Assembly (NCBI GenBank): GCA_032158295.1 | Contig: CM063245.1 | Span: 3,830,700 to 3,894,699, forward strand | Reading direction: 5' to 3' | DNA from: Pycnopodia helianthoides | Lineage: Eukaryota > Echinodermata > Asteroidea > Forcipulatida > Asteriidae | DNA: 64,000 nt | Shown here: positions 11,820 through 23,600 of the stretch, piece after piece | Numbering within the stretch: the first letter of the stretch is position 1 | How the letters are laid out: the number at the start of each line of letters is the position of its first letter | The notes under the pieces: model-generated | What the model saw: the letters and a program-made list of their open reading frames with translations, nothing else | What the model was told of the DNA's origin: nothing | Database searches by the model: none | Position numbers and translations under genes: made by a program

Positions 11820-12500
11820 TGTGCAGTTTGTGCACGTGATGCATGCCTTGCTTGTGGTTAACATACAAGCTGGCGTATTCACGTAAAGAGCCTCGTCTAA
11901 GGCTAAAGATTCCTCCACCCCAGCGCTCACGTCGAGCTGCCGTGCACTGGGGTGGAGTTCCTTATTCACTGTATTACTTTATTTAAGGCCTTTGCCAGTT
12001 CCTTATTCAGAGGTCCAACTGACAGTACGCTATATAAGGCCATCGCCAGCTCCTATTCAGAGGTCCGAACTGACAGTACTTTATTTAAGGCTTGCCAGTT
12101 CCTTATTCAGAGGTCCGAACTGACAGTACTTTATTTAAGGCCTTCGTCAGTTCCTTATTCAGAGGTCCGAACTGACAGTACTTTATTTAAGGCCTTCACC
12201 AGTTCCTTATTCAGAGGTCCGAACTGACAGTACTTTATTTAAGGCCTTCACCAGTTCCATATTCAGAGGTCGAACTGACAGTATTTATATAAGGCCGTCG
12301 CCAGCTCCTTATTCAGAGGTCGGAACTGACAGTACTTTATTTAAGGCGTCGCCAGTTCCTTATTCAGAGGTCTGAACTGACAGTACTTTATATAAGGTCA
12401 TCGCCATGTGCAGTTTGTGCACACAATGCCTGCCTGGCTTGTGGTTGCACCACTATAGAAGCTGGCACTCGCGCAACGAGCCTTGGACACGGCTATACCG
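11820..12500. repeat. 52-base minisatellite flanked by direct repeats
   Basis: Between 11955 and 12405 about eight units of 50-54 bases run in tandem (TTCCTTATTCAGAGGTCCGA, ACTGACAGTACTTTATTTAA, GGCCTTCGCCAG). Copies differ by small indels. On each side lies a related non-tandem segment: GTGCAGTTTGTGCACGTGAT at 11820 and GTGCAGTTTGTGCACACAAT at 12409, each followed by GCTTGTGGTT and an AAGCTGGC stretch. Confidence 0.9.
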
Positions 12501-12547
12501 TTTGATAAAAAGAACATCAACAATAAGAAGGAACTATAAATAAATAG

Positions 12548-12745
12548 TAAACTTGTGGGTACAACCATGTGTAAATTTCTTTTGTGGGAGTGTTGGCTCT
12601 GAAAAGAGCCGGAATGGTCTGGACGTTTTGAACAGTGTACTCTGCTCGTCTCCATTCTCCTGTTCGAAACGCCGAGACCACACTGGCTCTGAAAATGCTC
12701 CCACAAAAGAGATTTACACATGGTTGTACCTGCAAGGTTATTATT
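12548..12745. mobile_element. Foldback element, family F (short form)
   Basis: GTAAACTTGTGGGTACAACC at the left and its inverse ending GGTTGTACCTGCAAGG. The arms carry GGCTCTGAAAAGAGCC-type palindromes and meet at ACTCTGCTCGTCTCC. This is a hairpin of about 198 bases. Confidence 0.8.
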
Positions 12746-12954
12746 CATTTATAGTTCCTTCTTATTTTCAACACCATGCAAAGCTTCAAACAATACTTAA
12801 TGATGAATTAAACATTTTGTAACATTACTTCCAGATAATTTTTTTTTTTATGAAATCAAGAATCTTACGCATCCATCGAAAACGTCAAATCAACATTCCT
12901 CCAATCACTGTGTTCAAAGTCTATAAGAAAAAGGAAAAAAAAAACATGAGTTTA

Positions 12955-13262
12955 TCGACGATGTGACCTGTGACATCACATGTTTACAAAAGAGCCACAG
13001 AGCCTGGACTTCCGGCGGGCACATTTGTACACAGCTCAATGGAAGAATAAATCTTATGTTTTATAGAGATCGCACTGTCTGATTTTTCTCAACTTTTGAT
13101 ATGAAGAAAGGGGGGACATCTCAAAAGCTGTACAGCTGTTGCTTTTGTAATTTTTGAATTAATGTGAAAATTATGACACAAAATAAATTTACCCATTGAG
13201 CCTGTGTAGCATCTTGCCCTTTTACGAGTCACCACTCTGTAAACAAATGTAACATGGTCTAT
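12955..13262. mobile_element. Family F interior fragment
   Basis: It runs from CGACGATGTGACCTGTGACA to CATGGTCTATATT and corresponds to the middle of the long F copies at 22992 and 31075. Confidence 0.75.
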
Positions 13263-13332
13263 ATTAGAGGAGTTTTCCCAAAGTGGGTGTTAACCGTAGC
13301 AGTGCCCTGTATTATCTCTAACGACGTCCATC

Positions 13333-13720
13333 TTAAAGGAATATTACAGAATGGTAAGAAAAACTTGTAAAATATACTTTTTGATCACAGATTTACATAA
13401 AACTTACACGGTCTAATGATGATAGTAGAAAACATCCCTTGAAATATTTCCGTCTGAAATGCCAAATTTGATGAGAAATGAATAAACAAATTTTCCGATT
13501 GGAGTTTATCGCTCAGTGAGCGTTTTATTCATTTTTTGAATCTATATGATTGCATGCAAATGTGTAATCGGTTTTTCACTATTTTCTCGTGACCCAGATG
13601 GCCGATCGATCTCAAACTTCAACAGGTTTGTCAGTTTATGTATATGGTGGATTACATAAAGTGCTTACACTGCAAGCAACTGTTTTGTTAGCAAAAACCA
13701 ATTCTGTAATGTTCCTTTAA
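13333..13720. mobile_element. TTAA MITE, family P1
   Basis: Same orientation as the 10590 copy with scattered substitutions; ends TTAAAGGAATATTACAG and TGTAATGTTCCTTTAA. A related but distinct TTAA element (13717 to about 14070) follows directly, sharing the right TTAA. Confidence 0.88.
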
Positions 13721-14446
13721 AAGGTGTGTACAACATTGGTAAGACTAAAAATATAAATGTTCACAGATTTGCACATAACTCACTTGATATGAAGATATTT
13801 CTGGGGTAAACTTCCCTTGAAATAGTTTTGCTTGAAATGCTAAAGTTTTGGAGATATTAGTAAAACAACTAGTTTTTATCATTGTGATAAAATCTGATGT
13901 TTGAAAACAGTGAAAACATATAAAGGGGTCTTTTACTGTTTTCTTGTGACTGTGATGACTGATTGAGCTTAGATTTGTCACAGGTTTTTATTTCATGGAT
14001 ATGTTGGGTTACACAAAGTGTGGGTACTGGAATTTGACAATTACCAAATGCTGTACACATGCTTAAAAATCAGAGTATACCTTTGGTAATTACTCCCAAA
14101 AAATTGTTGACACTAAAACTTACTTGGTAAGAAGCACTGCAGCCGTAGAAAATGTATAAGAATTTGAGAAACGATTCCCTTCAAAGGAATGTGGTGTTTA
14201 GAGAAAAGGGATTCAAAAAACATTTTAATCTGAGAAACGTTTCTGCATGAAACGTTTCTCAGATTGTGTGTTCCAATTACGGAGTCCTGTGTGGACATAA
14301 CCCTCCAGATAATTCGACAATATCTCAAAAACGCTACCACCTTTTGAAATTAAATTTTCATACAGTAGGTTAGGTTTTTTGTATATGTGTACAATTTATA
14401 TAGGATTGAAACAATTCAACAGATCCAAAAAACCAAAGGTACACTT
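13717..14446. mobile_element. Two decayed TTAA-type elements in tandem
   Basis: 13717 to about 14070 starts TTAAAAGGTGTGTACAACAT and resembles P2 in layout. About 14070-14446 begins GTATACCTTTGGTAATTACT and ends CCAAAGGTACACTTTGCC, with TGAAACGTTTCTCAGATTGT inside. It is related to 50508-50942 and 58905-59292. Confidence 0.6.
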
Positions 14447-14793
14447 TGCCTGTACAAGAAATTGCAAATCAACATTCTAGAAACAATGACTGCAGTCAAG
14501 CTATACACAAGCTCAGAGCCGACTTCCCAAACTTTATTTTGGGTCACTTGAATTTTCACAAAGGCCATATGGTGTGTTGTTGCCAATATATATTTATATA
14601 TGCATATGTCTCAGATTAAGCTACGATTAGATGATACAATTGGTGTCAGTTAGCCATTGTTTGGCCAGATTGTCTAGCTCTTTCAGGGACTGCTCCAGGC
14701 TTGTAAATGCAGTCACCAATGCCAATGAAAATGCCTAAATTGGGCCGATTTAATCGAAACATTGCTAGGTTAAGTTGAACAATGCTATTATAA

Positions 14794-14926
14794 GTTATCA
14801 CACAAGCGCTAGTGGAATACGAAAAAATATAGCGCTTCTGCGTCCCATATCCAACGAGGGCCTCGTTGGATATGGGACGCAGACGCGCTATATTTTTCCG
14901 TATTCCACGAGCGCGAGTGTGATAAC
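14794..14926. repeat. Near-perfect 64-base-arm hairpin
   Basis: GTTATCACACAAGCGCTAGT at the left is mirrored by GCGAGTGTGATAAC at the right; the arms meet with almost no loop at CCAACGAGGGCCTCGTTGG. Only a few mismatches occur across both arms. It would extrude as a long cruciform. Confidence 0.9.
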
Positions 14927-16479
14927 GAATTTATCTTCCAGCCTCATTAAGTCAATGAGGTTAGGTTATGTTTTTGTTTTTGGTTTTTTTCACGCGCAAA
15001 GTTTAGAATGTAATTTGTGCACTGACCGTATGCGGAGCGTGACGCATTGACACTCACAATACACAGAGTGCAATATAAAAACTGGGAGTAGGTTATCGTC
15101 TGATATCACACTCCGGTTCGAGCATCTGATTGGAGGATTAGCGTGTACTGGAAGATAATGGCTGATATTGCCTTAGTAAGTCAAACACATTAATGTGCTG
15201 GAACTTTCACATGCTTATGTGCACAGCCACAATCATGGGTACACTTTTTGTTACAAAGACACCAAATGAACAACACCTAAATACTGAGTAACTCTTTGCA
15301 GATCTTGTATTCGACAAACTCAAGTACTTTCTACTCTTCATTCACACAGCGCGGTTAATTCATTTTGCAAACAACATTGAAATAACTGTTACATCACTGT
15401 TTTAAACTGTTGTTCATAACATGGACACTAAAAAAAATGTGTACCCATATTGTGGCTGTGCACTTCTGTAAATATGTTACCTCCCTAACATAGTGGAGCA
15501 GATAGGAGAAATATAGCAGGGAATTGTGCCTTTGATGATACAAGCTTGGATAGCGCAACGGCTCTCTCGCAACTATAGACCGTATGAATACCTTTGTTGC
15601 TATGAAAGTCGCCATCTTGTAGGGCAAACCGTATGCGCTTTACATCAATGAAGCACGCAGCGTTCCCGGTTTGATTTCTTCGGCACACGTACACGCACAC
15701 GCTCACAGACACCATGTTGTAGGGCAGGTTTTTGAATGGTGACGTCATATTCAATACGGTCTATACTCTTGCGAGACTGCTGCTCCGCGCGAGACTACTG
15801 CTGTCGCGACTTGGCCCCCATAAAACAATTCAGGAGCCAGCAATATCGGGAGAGCAGTATAAACCGTATGAGAGCATGCACTGCGACTAACATTTCACCC
15901 TTGTCCACGAGTCTAAGAGCGTTTTTTTTACTCACACTGTTACTCTACATGTTAGTCATCCAAGAGGCTTGGATCACCATGGAATACGTCTTCAACATCA
16001 AACTCGCAGAGTCCTTCTAAATAATCCACACTCGCCCCTGACACACACAAAAAAGAAGACAAAAATAAATTAATTGACACTATACACCCGACTCGGCGAT
16101 GTCATCATCACTTAATCTTGGTTACACCATTTTAGGAGTCAATGTTACCCCAACCTCATCCCCATGGTTTACTTTATTTCCAACCATGTTTACAATAGTA
16201 AACCCTGGGAGGGAAACTCCTTACCCGGACCGTGATTGGACAAAACCAAATGTTAACCTTTGTCAAAACAGCCGGCCGCGCGCAACCAATGTACAAACAG
16301 GCTATTAAATCTGGTACCGGACCACGAGACCATGACGAAGATGTGAATTTCGAAAAGCAGCCAGACTAATCTAATTTGCATACGTATCCAAAATTTTTGG
16401 ATCTATGCAAATGATCCAATACCAGGGTGAGAGAGCGGTCAACCTCGTACTGCTCGACACACCCTGGGGACGAGGTTGA
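14927..16479. other. Intergenic stretch with few recognisable features
   Basis: Apart from the element at 15573-15764, I see no exon. There is a short hairpin at 16376-16418 (GCATACGTATCCAAAATTTTTG and its inverse GGATCTATGC) and a pair of GTTTACTTTATTTCC/TAGTAAACC motifs around 16165-16205. Confidence 0.35.
15573..15764. mobile_element. Inverted-repeat element
   Basis: CTATAGACCGTATGAATACC at the left and TATTCAATACGGTCTATA at the right. Inner inverted motifs are GCCATCTTGTAGGGC and CACCATGTTGTAGGGC, the latter in direct rather than inverse orientation. Probably a MITE. Confidence 0.55.
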
Positions 16480-17050
16480 TGTTACCCCGTGTTGCACAGT
16501 GTAGTGCGCATTGTAATTTACAGAATGTGGGTTTGAATCCTGGCGTTTAGTCAAAGCAACTTCATCATAACTGCTCCTCTCCACCCAGGAGTACAAATGG
16601 GTACCGGTGAGAGCTGGGGAGTAACCTGCGATGGACTGGTATCCTGTCCAGGGTGCAATAGAAATATTCTCAGTCGTTTAATGCCAATGAAACCAGATAT
16701 CAACATCGGCCATATTTTTTTATGTAAGATTTTATGGAGCAATTTGCAACCAAATCTGGTAGGAGCTACCCCTTCTTTTCCACAATAAACGTATACTGGG
16801 TTCTTCAACAAGCATTACACGACACACAGGACCTACTGCTTGACGTCCCAACCAAGGTACAGCACGTTGGCTTTTCTTCTATTCGACCCAATGTAACCAA
16901 ACTGAGGCTGGAAGGAAAAAGACAGTCTGGTGTCTCTTATGATGTGAGAATTAGAACTGCCATTGTCACTGTTGTATGCAAGGTACCCGACACAGATGAG
17001 CACAGTATGATAGGTTTCCGTTATGGTTAAGCGTCTTGACCTCAAGGGAA
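16480..17050. mobile_element. Two decayed SINE pieces
   Basis: 16480-16690 carries GTGGGTTTGAATCCTGGC (B-box like) and GTAACCTGCGATGGACTGG...CCTGTCCAGGG, a segment common in core-SINE families. 16798-17050 is a minus-orientation family A relic (CATTACACGACACACAGGAC, GACGTCCCAACCAAGG). Both are diverged. Confidence 0.6.
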
Positions 17051-17176
17051 AAAAAGGGCCACGACCTCGCCCCACCACACCTCTTAACATACCATAACCA
17101 GTTCACGTACCCATTGACTCCTGTGAGAGGGAATTATGATGAGTGTTAGCCCAGACACAATGTTGCAAGAGTACCT

Positions 17177-17485
17177 GGGGTCGATTTCACAAAACTCTTC
17201 CCAACTTAGGACTAGTCCTAGGCAATGCTAAGAGATAGGACTTACTGGTCCTAACTTAAGACTAGTCCTATCTCTTACTGCAGGCATGCAACTGTAACTT
17301 CACCAAAAAAGAGGAAATTAAAAAATTTCAATGATTTTGTACAGTATTTTTCAATTTTGAATGGTAAAACTGAGAATAAAAAAAGAGGAAATCAGCTGAT
17401 CCGAGGAAAAGTTGCATGCCTGTTACTGTCTTAGCATTGCCTAGGACTAGTCCTAAGTCAGGAAGAGTTTTGTGTAATCGACCCC
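17177..17485. mobile_element. GGACTAGTCC-type MITE next to exon 26
   Basis: GGGGTCGATTTCACAAAACT at the left and AGAGTTTTGTGTAATCGACC at the right. The inner arms have the palindrome TTAGGACTAGTCCTAGGCAA. It ends 11 bases from the exon 26 coding edge. Another copy is at 31730-31950. Confidence 0.88.
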
Positions 17486-17496
17486 TGTCCACTTAC

Positions 17497-17667
17497 CTAG
17501 AATCTTTCCACGGAGAATTCTGGAGTACACCGTGTCCTCGCTGGGGGGATCGACCGCCACGGCGAAGAAGAGATTCTCAACTGGGGGTAGATCTGGCATC
17601 TCAAACACCTCCACGGAAACCACACCATAGCTGGCTAGGGAGAGGATATGGCTAAAACCCACGACAC
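17497..17667 (-). CDS. Exon 26 (EAR repeats 6-7), last exon traced
   Basis: Residues 1214-1270; phase 1 to 1, 171 bases. The acceptor is TGTCTTCAG and the donor is TCTAG|GTAAGT. It encodes FSHILSLASYGVVSVEVFE and ENLFFAVAVDPPSEDT, then YSRILRGKIL. About one EAR strand pair is still missing for a seven-blade propeller, so a further 3' exon is expected; I could not find it. If the intron is retained, the frame stops 13 codons on, inside an adjacent MITE. Confidence 0.88.
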
Positions 17668-20600
17668 CTGAAGACAAAAGGAAACACATTGAATGATAGA
17701 AAGTATTACTATACCTCATACATATTCATGACCGAGAGTCGAATTCTCACTGGTCCACTCAACATCACGTGCCAGACGCTATATTTGATGTTTACCAAGC
17801 GCGCACGCGAGTATTCACGCACATGGTAAATGCGCATGACAAGTAGACTGTCGCCCGGACGGCCCGGGCGAACTCTACTTGTCATGCGCTTTACGATCGT
17901 GGAACTGTTCACCGGGTGTTGTCCGCATGCGCGAACATCGCTCTAGCGACATCCAACACGTGAAAAACTTATCCTGGATGCAATTTACCATTTCACAGTC
18001 GTCATTTTCCCCTTGGTCCTAATATTGTACCGGTGACTGAATATGTATGAGGTATAGTAAAACAAATATAACATGGTTTATTTCGGTTGATCAGTCGATA
18101 ATAGCTCCCTCGGTATTGAAAGTTGACAAACTAGTTCCCTCGGCTTCGCCTCGGGAACTAGTTTGTCAACTTCCAATACCTCGCGGAGCTAATATCGACT
18201 GTTCACCCTCAAACCATGTTATATTTGTATACTGCTCACTAAGTAAACAGAGATAGAACAAGTGTCTCTTGTGCAAATTTCTTACACAGTAATGTGCAAT
18301 AGGGGGCTTTAATGCCCTTACATTTTTATTACAGCACAGCTTCTGATGGTGCTTGAAATTTTGTACTGCATCACAAACACACTTCACGTCTGTTAGTGTA
18401 TGTACACGTCAAATGTTTCTAAATACAGTGGGCGTTTATAAACGACCGGAACAATTTCAGAGTGTCCTCTTTTGGTTGCAGTCGGTTGACTGGCTAAAGT
18501 GTATACAGTGTGGCGTGTCGTGGCCGAGCGGATAAGAGCACCGGACTCAAGCTCTATGGTTTCTGTTCAGCAGAGTGTGGGTTTGAGTCCCAGTCGTGAC
18601 ACTTGTGTCCTTAAGCAAGACACTTAACCATTATTGCTGCGTCCTTCGGATGGGACGTAAAGCCGTTGGTCCCGTGTGTTGTGTAATGCACGTAAAAGAA
18701 CCCAGTGCACTTATCGAAAAGAGAAGGGGCTCGCCCCGGTGTTCCTGGTTTGATTGGCTGCATATTGCGCCACCGCACCTTGTAAACCATTACATTGTGC
18801 TATGTAAAGGAATAGGTCTCAAACTTCAAAAAGTAGCTCCACATCTATACCTTGCAGGAAAATACTGACTGTTGAAGCGCCTTGAGCGTCACTGAGTGCT
18901 GGATATGATCGCTATATAAGAAGCCACTATATATATATATATACATGCCCCCGAACAATCCAGGGCTTGCCCTTAACACTAGCCCGGCGTACATTGTCTC
19001 GTAAAAAATGCTATGGGCTAGTAAACACCACTTCTCAACTTGCCCTGTGGGCTACTGAAAACTGTGCAACCTACTTGTTTAAAAAAAAATTCCTTTTCAG
19101 ATGTGAATAATTAATGTATAAAATGTGTTAATCCTTATTGAGTGTGTGAATACAACTTCATTTGATCATTAAACTGGTTGTGATCTTTAACATAAGCACA
19201 TCAGAACATTCAATTTATGGCAATTCCTGTTTAAAATCTGGGCTACTAAAACTTCCTGGGGGCAAGTATGTATACTCTCCTCTCACGCGCACTCGCGTCG
19301 TACAACTTTCTGGGCAGCAAAGGATCGAGATCATCATGGTTTCGATGAAATTGGAGTCCTTCAGATGAGGAAAATATTACTAAGAATTCAAGACAGAGGT
19401 ATAACAAAACAATTGTTTCCTGCTGTGACATGGTCCATGGGTTTTGTACACCCTCGGGGGCAAATGGCACCCTCGGCTTTCGCCTCGGGTGCCAATTGCC
19501 CCCTCGGGTGTACAAAACACAATGGACCATGTCACCGCAGGAAACAATTGTATACTGAAACCCACTGGCAGTGGGTAGGGAGTGTGTGTTATGAAGTGTT
19601 TAATTGAACTCTCTTTCTTACCAGAGTCGTTCAAAACGAAAAGAAAAAATTGTGTATTACCTTCAAGTCTGAAGAGTTCCAGCTGTTCATATTCACTGAC
19701 TACGACCAGGTAGAGATCTGGACCAACATGGAATGCATCCACATCCAGTGCACCAGTGAATTCAATGGTCTCAAAAAGCTCAAATAAGCCGCTTGCGCTG
19801 GCCCAGTGGTACACCTGTTGATGGAATGGGGAGAAAAAAAAGGGCAAACTTTTTACAAATCCTGAGAAGTTGAAAAAATTTGTTTCCCTTGCAAGAAAGG
19901 CTTGCTTTGGGGAAAGTAATTGTGATGCTCTACGGCCAAGAACCTGGCGCTTTTTGTCAAACGTCAATACTGGGTTCATTTTGTCTTATCATGACCTCCT
20001 AACAAATTTTTAGGCTTGAATCGTTGAATGAAAGACGCAAACACCTGGTTCTTAAATTTGCTAAATCGCTGCTCGCTTCCGATAAACACCGCCACCTCCT
20101 ACCACCAGAACGAAAATCTGTTTATTTGTCAGAGGATACCTTCAGAAATACCAGGCAATTGGAACACCTGAAGATAAAAACTCAAAGATACAACAAAAAT
20201 CGCCAGTACCATCAATGCTTCAGATGCTCAATTCAATCAATTCATGATTTCATCCCCGATTTATTTCCTTTGTGCTCCTCTCGTGTCCAAATCTCCCTTG
20301 CCTCCATTATGTTGTTGTTGTAAAATAAACCATTTTTGAATTGAATTGAATACGCCGTATTTTTGACCGCGTGAGGGCGCTCTCAAAAATAATTGTATCA
20401 CTTCCGGGGGTATAACTTAAGTGATTATCGTCTGCTCAGGTAGCTGTGTACAGTTTTAACATCGGCGTTCTGTCACTTCTGTGCGCGGAGAGAGTTTAGT
20501 CAGTGCTTCTAGAATCTAAGGTGGATTAATAATGGCTCCTTTAAAGAAATAAAGAGCCCTGCATCTAATCTTAAAAAATATCAGAACTGGCAGTTTAAGC

Positions 20601-23600
20601 GTGGCTCATCCTTTCCTCTTTATACTTATAGAAACAACTGTTCTCCGCAAACAAAAACTGCTTCAAATACTTCCTCCAGACAGTTAAGGACTGAAACACA
20701 TTACTACCAGATGTCATATCAATCACGGAAAATAAGACCTTTAAAGGACTGTTATTACCTTAGATTCTAGAAGCACTGACTAAACTCTCTTCTTGCGCAC
20801 AGAAGTGACAGAACGCCGATGCTAAACTGTACACAGCTACCTGAGCAGACGATAAATTATACCCCCGGAAGTGATAAAAATGTTTTTGAGAGCGCCCTCA
20901 CGCGGTCAAAAATACGGCGCATTGAATTTGCTCATCAAATAGATGAAAATAATAGCTTTCAAATAACACCTATTTAGGTGGGGGGTTTCTGATCACTGGG
21001 GGGGGGGGGTGGTTTCGAGTCCTGGTCTTGACACTTGTGTCCTTAATGCAGGCATCAATTTGAAGCCTGGACCCACCCTCCTCACGCCATCACCTTTCTT
21101 CACCCGAGCCAATTATGTATAAGGTCAGGATTTCACCACCACTTCACTCTATCAGCAAAATGTGTTAGTCCAGGGCCCAATTTCATAGAGCTGCTTAGCA
21201 CAAAAATTTGCTTAGCATGAAATTTTTGCCTCGATAAAAACAGGATTACCAGCCAAATTTCCACGTGATTTTCAGGATAAGCAAACAACAGCTGAATACC
21301 ATTAACAAGCAATATGCAACAAAAGGAAATTTGGTTGGTAATACTGTTTTTATCAAGGAAGAAATGTCATGCTAAGCATATTTTCGTGCTTAGCAGCTCT
21401 ATGAAATTGGGCCCTGGCTTCACCCTTTGAATTATTTCCATAAGTGAAGCTTCACTTTTTCAGTTTTTGCCAGGTCTGACGCTTCACCACTGTTTCACCA
21501 TATTGGCCATTTGCATAGTTCAAGCTTCACCTCTATTAAAATCAAGGGCAGTTAGGCCACCACACCACTCTAGTTCGCCTAGTTGCTTATTGTTCGCCAA
21601 CGTTGGCGGCGCACAACTCGTTCCACTCAAAATGAGATCGGTGGCAAACGTGCGCAAACTTGGCAACGTTTGCGCAAGTGGAACCCACCCCAGGATACAG
21701 TTTGCAAGGTGGAGCGGGGCGCACAATGTTAGATTGTGTGGGCAAACTTCAGTTCAAAATTTGCGCGCCCGCAAATTCCAAGTTGGCTTGCGTGAATTTC
21801 GAAAAAAGGCCATCTTCAAAGATTGCATCACAACAGTTGTTTGAAATGCCACGACTTTGACATATTTTGGCGCGACCGATGTAGTGGATTCGATGTGACA
21901 TCACTAAACACAAATACGGCTCGTCAACGCTTCACCCTTTCATCAACTTTATAGGTAACGCTTCACCCACTTATTAAAAAAAGAACGTTACGGCTTCACT
22001 ATAACAACAAATTATTGACCTCAGGCTTCGGCGTCGAAACGGTGTTGATATTTTACGACCTCTGAGGGTGGGTCCAGGCTTCAAATTGACGCCTGCATAA
22101 GCAAGACACTTAACCATTATTGCTTCCTCCTTCGCGTGGAACATAAAGCCCCAGACAAGGCACACAAAAGAACCCAGTTGCAATTATTGCTAAGAGAAGG
22201 GGGTTTGCCCAAGTGATACATAAATGGGTCTCATAACACAAAACATAGCTCTGCTTATCCTGTTGAAAAACAAAATATTGAGCGCTTTGACACGCCCCCT
22301 AGGGGTGTGATAAAGGGTTTTAAAAGAACTTTTCTTTTCTTGTTGCCATTGTTTTTAGCCCATTCAGGTTTCTTTTAACCCTCTTTTTCCTTTGATGGCG
22401 TGCTTTAATAACCCTCTTGCTGTCTGACCATTCAATACCATTCACTGTGGTTTTGAATGATAGATAAACTATGCCAGCCTGCAATATGATACCATGAGGG
22501 AATGCATGTACACAGTACACAGTTAGTTCTGTGCACAGTTGTGCCACCGTACACAACCTTGGCAGTCGAATGGTTTCAAATGGTTGGTCAACTCACTGGA
22601 AAATGTTGCCAAGAGTCACTGACAGTAGGAGGGTTAATGTTTTAAAATTTGTACATTTAAATATTTTGTATTGTAGTCCTTAAGTAATTGTTACAGTTGT
22701 TGTTTTCTAGTGTAATTAAATCCAACCCTTTTTATATTGAGGTTGCAAATAAAAAATTGCTATTCCATGGATTGCTATTAGTACTGGATTCAGGTATAAT
22801 GCCAAACTAACCGAGACCGGTACGTCGTAGGAGATTTTATTGTTGGCTAGTCGTTGGGCGTGGTTGGCGAATATCACCCCCACATTGTCATGGTGCTGGT
22901 AGGTTTCTACTGATGCGGCGTAGCTGGTTGCTACATACTGGTGCAGGTCAAACAGTCCACTCTGTATGGAAAAATGGACATTTTTAAAGATAAATTTAAT
23001 ACTGTTGTGACTCGGAAGACGAGCAGAGTATAGACCATGTGAACTTTGTTTACAATAAGTGTGACCTTGTACATTCTTTGAGTATTCTGGCAGGCAAGAT
23101 ACTACACTGGTCCTATGGGAAAGTTGACATTTTGTGTCATAATTTCCACATAAAACCAAGAGTTATGAAAGTAAAAGCTGGACAAGTTTTGAGATGTGCC
23201 CCCTTTCATCATATCAAAAGTTGATAAGAATTAGACAGTGCAATCTCCATAAAATATAAGATTTTATGCTTTCTTCCATTGAGCTGTGTACAAATCGTGC
23301 CTGCAGGAAGTCCAGGCTCTGTGGCTCTTTTGTAAACATGTGATGTCACAGGTCACATCGTCTATACTGTTCGAAACGTCGAGACCAAACCGGCTCTTTT
23401 CAGAGCCAACACTCCCACAAAAGAGATTTTTCACATGGTTGTACCCGCAAGTTTACTATTCATATTTAAATTTATAGTTGCTCTCAGAGCACCAAGTTGA
23501 CAAATTTGTATTTGAAAGTTTGTGTTGCTTTACTACTACTAATAATAATATTAATCATATTTATAACGAAGGTTTTCCACTTTTTTTCCAAAGTCCACAA

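Larger units (their letters stand above)
21011..22290 (+). mobile_element. SINE family A split by a 1.04-kb TIR element
   Basis: TTTCGAGTCCTGGTCTTGAC...TGTCCTTAA (21011-21046) continues after 22097 as TAAGCAAGACACTTAACC and the family body to about 22290. The intervening element is flanked by TGCA on both sides. Confidence 0.75.

Noticed and set aside
18943..18943. Microsatellites (TA at about 18930, AT at 63721, ATT/ATA tails) as CRISPR-like or regulatory arrays
   Set aside because: They are SINE tails or simple repeats. No CRISPR-type repeat-spacer structure exists in the window, and such arrays are not expected in animal DNA.
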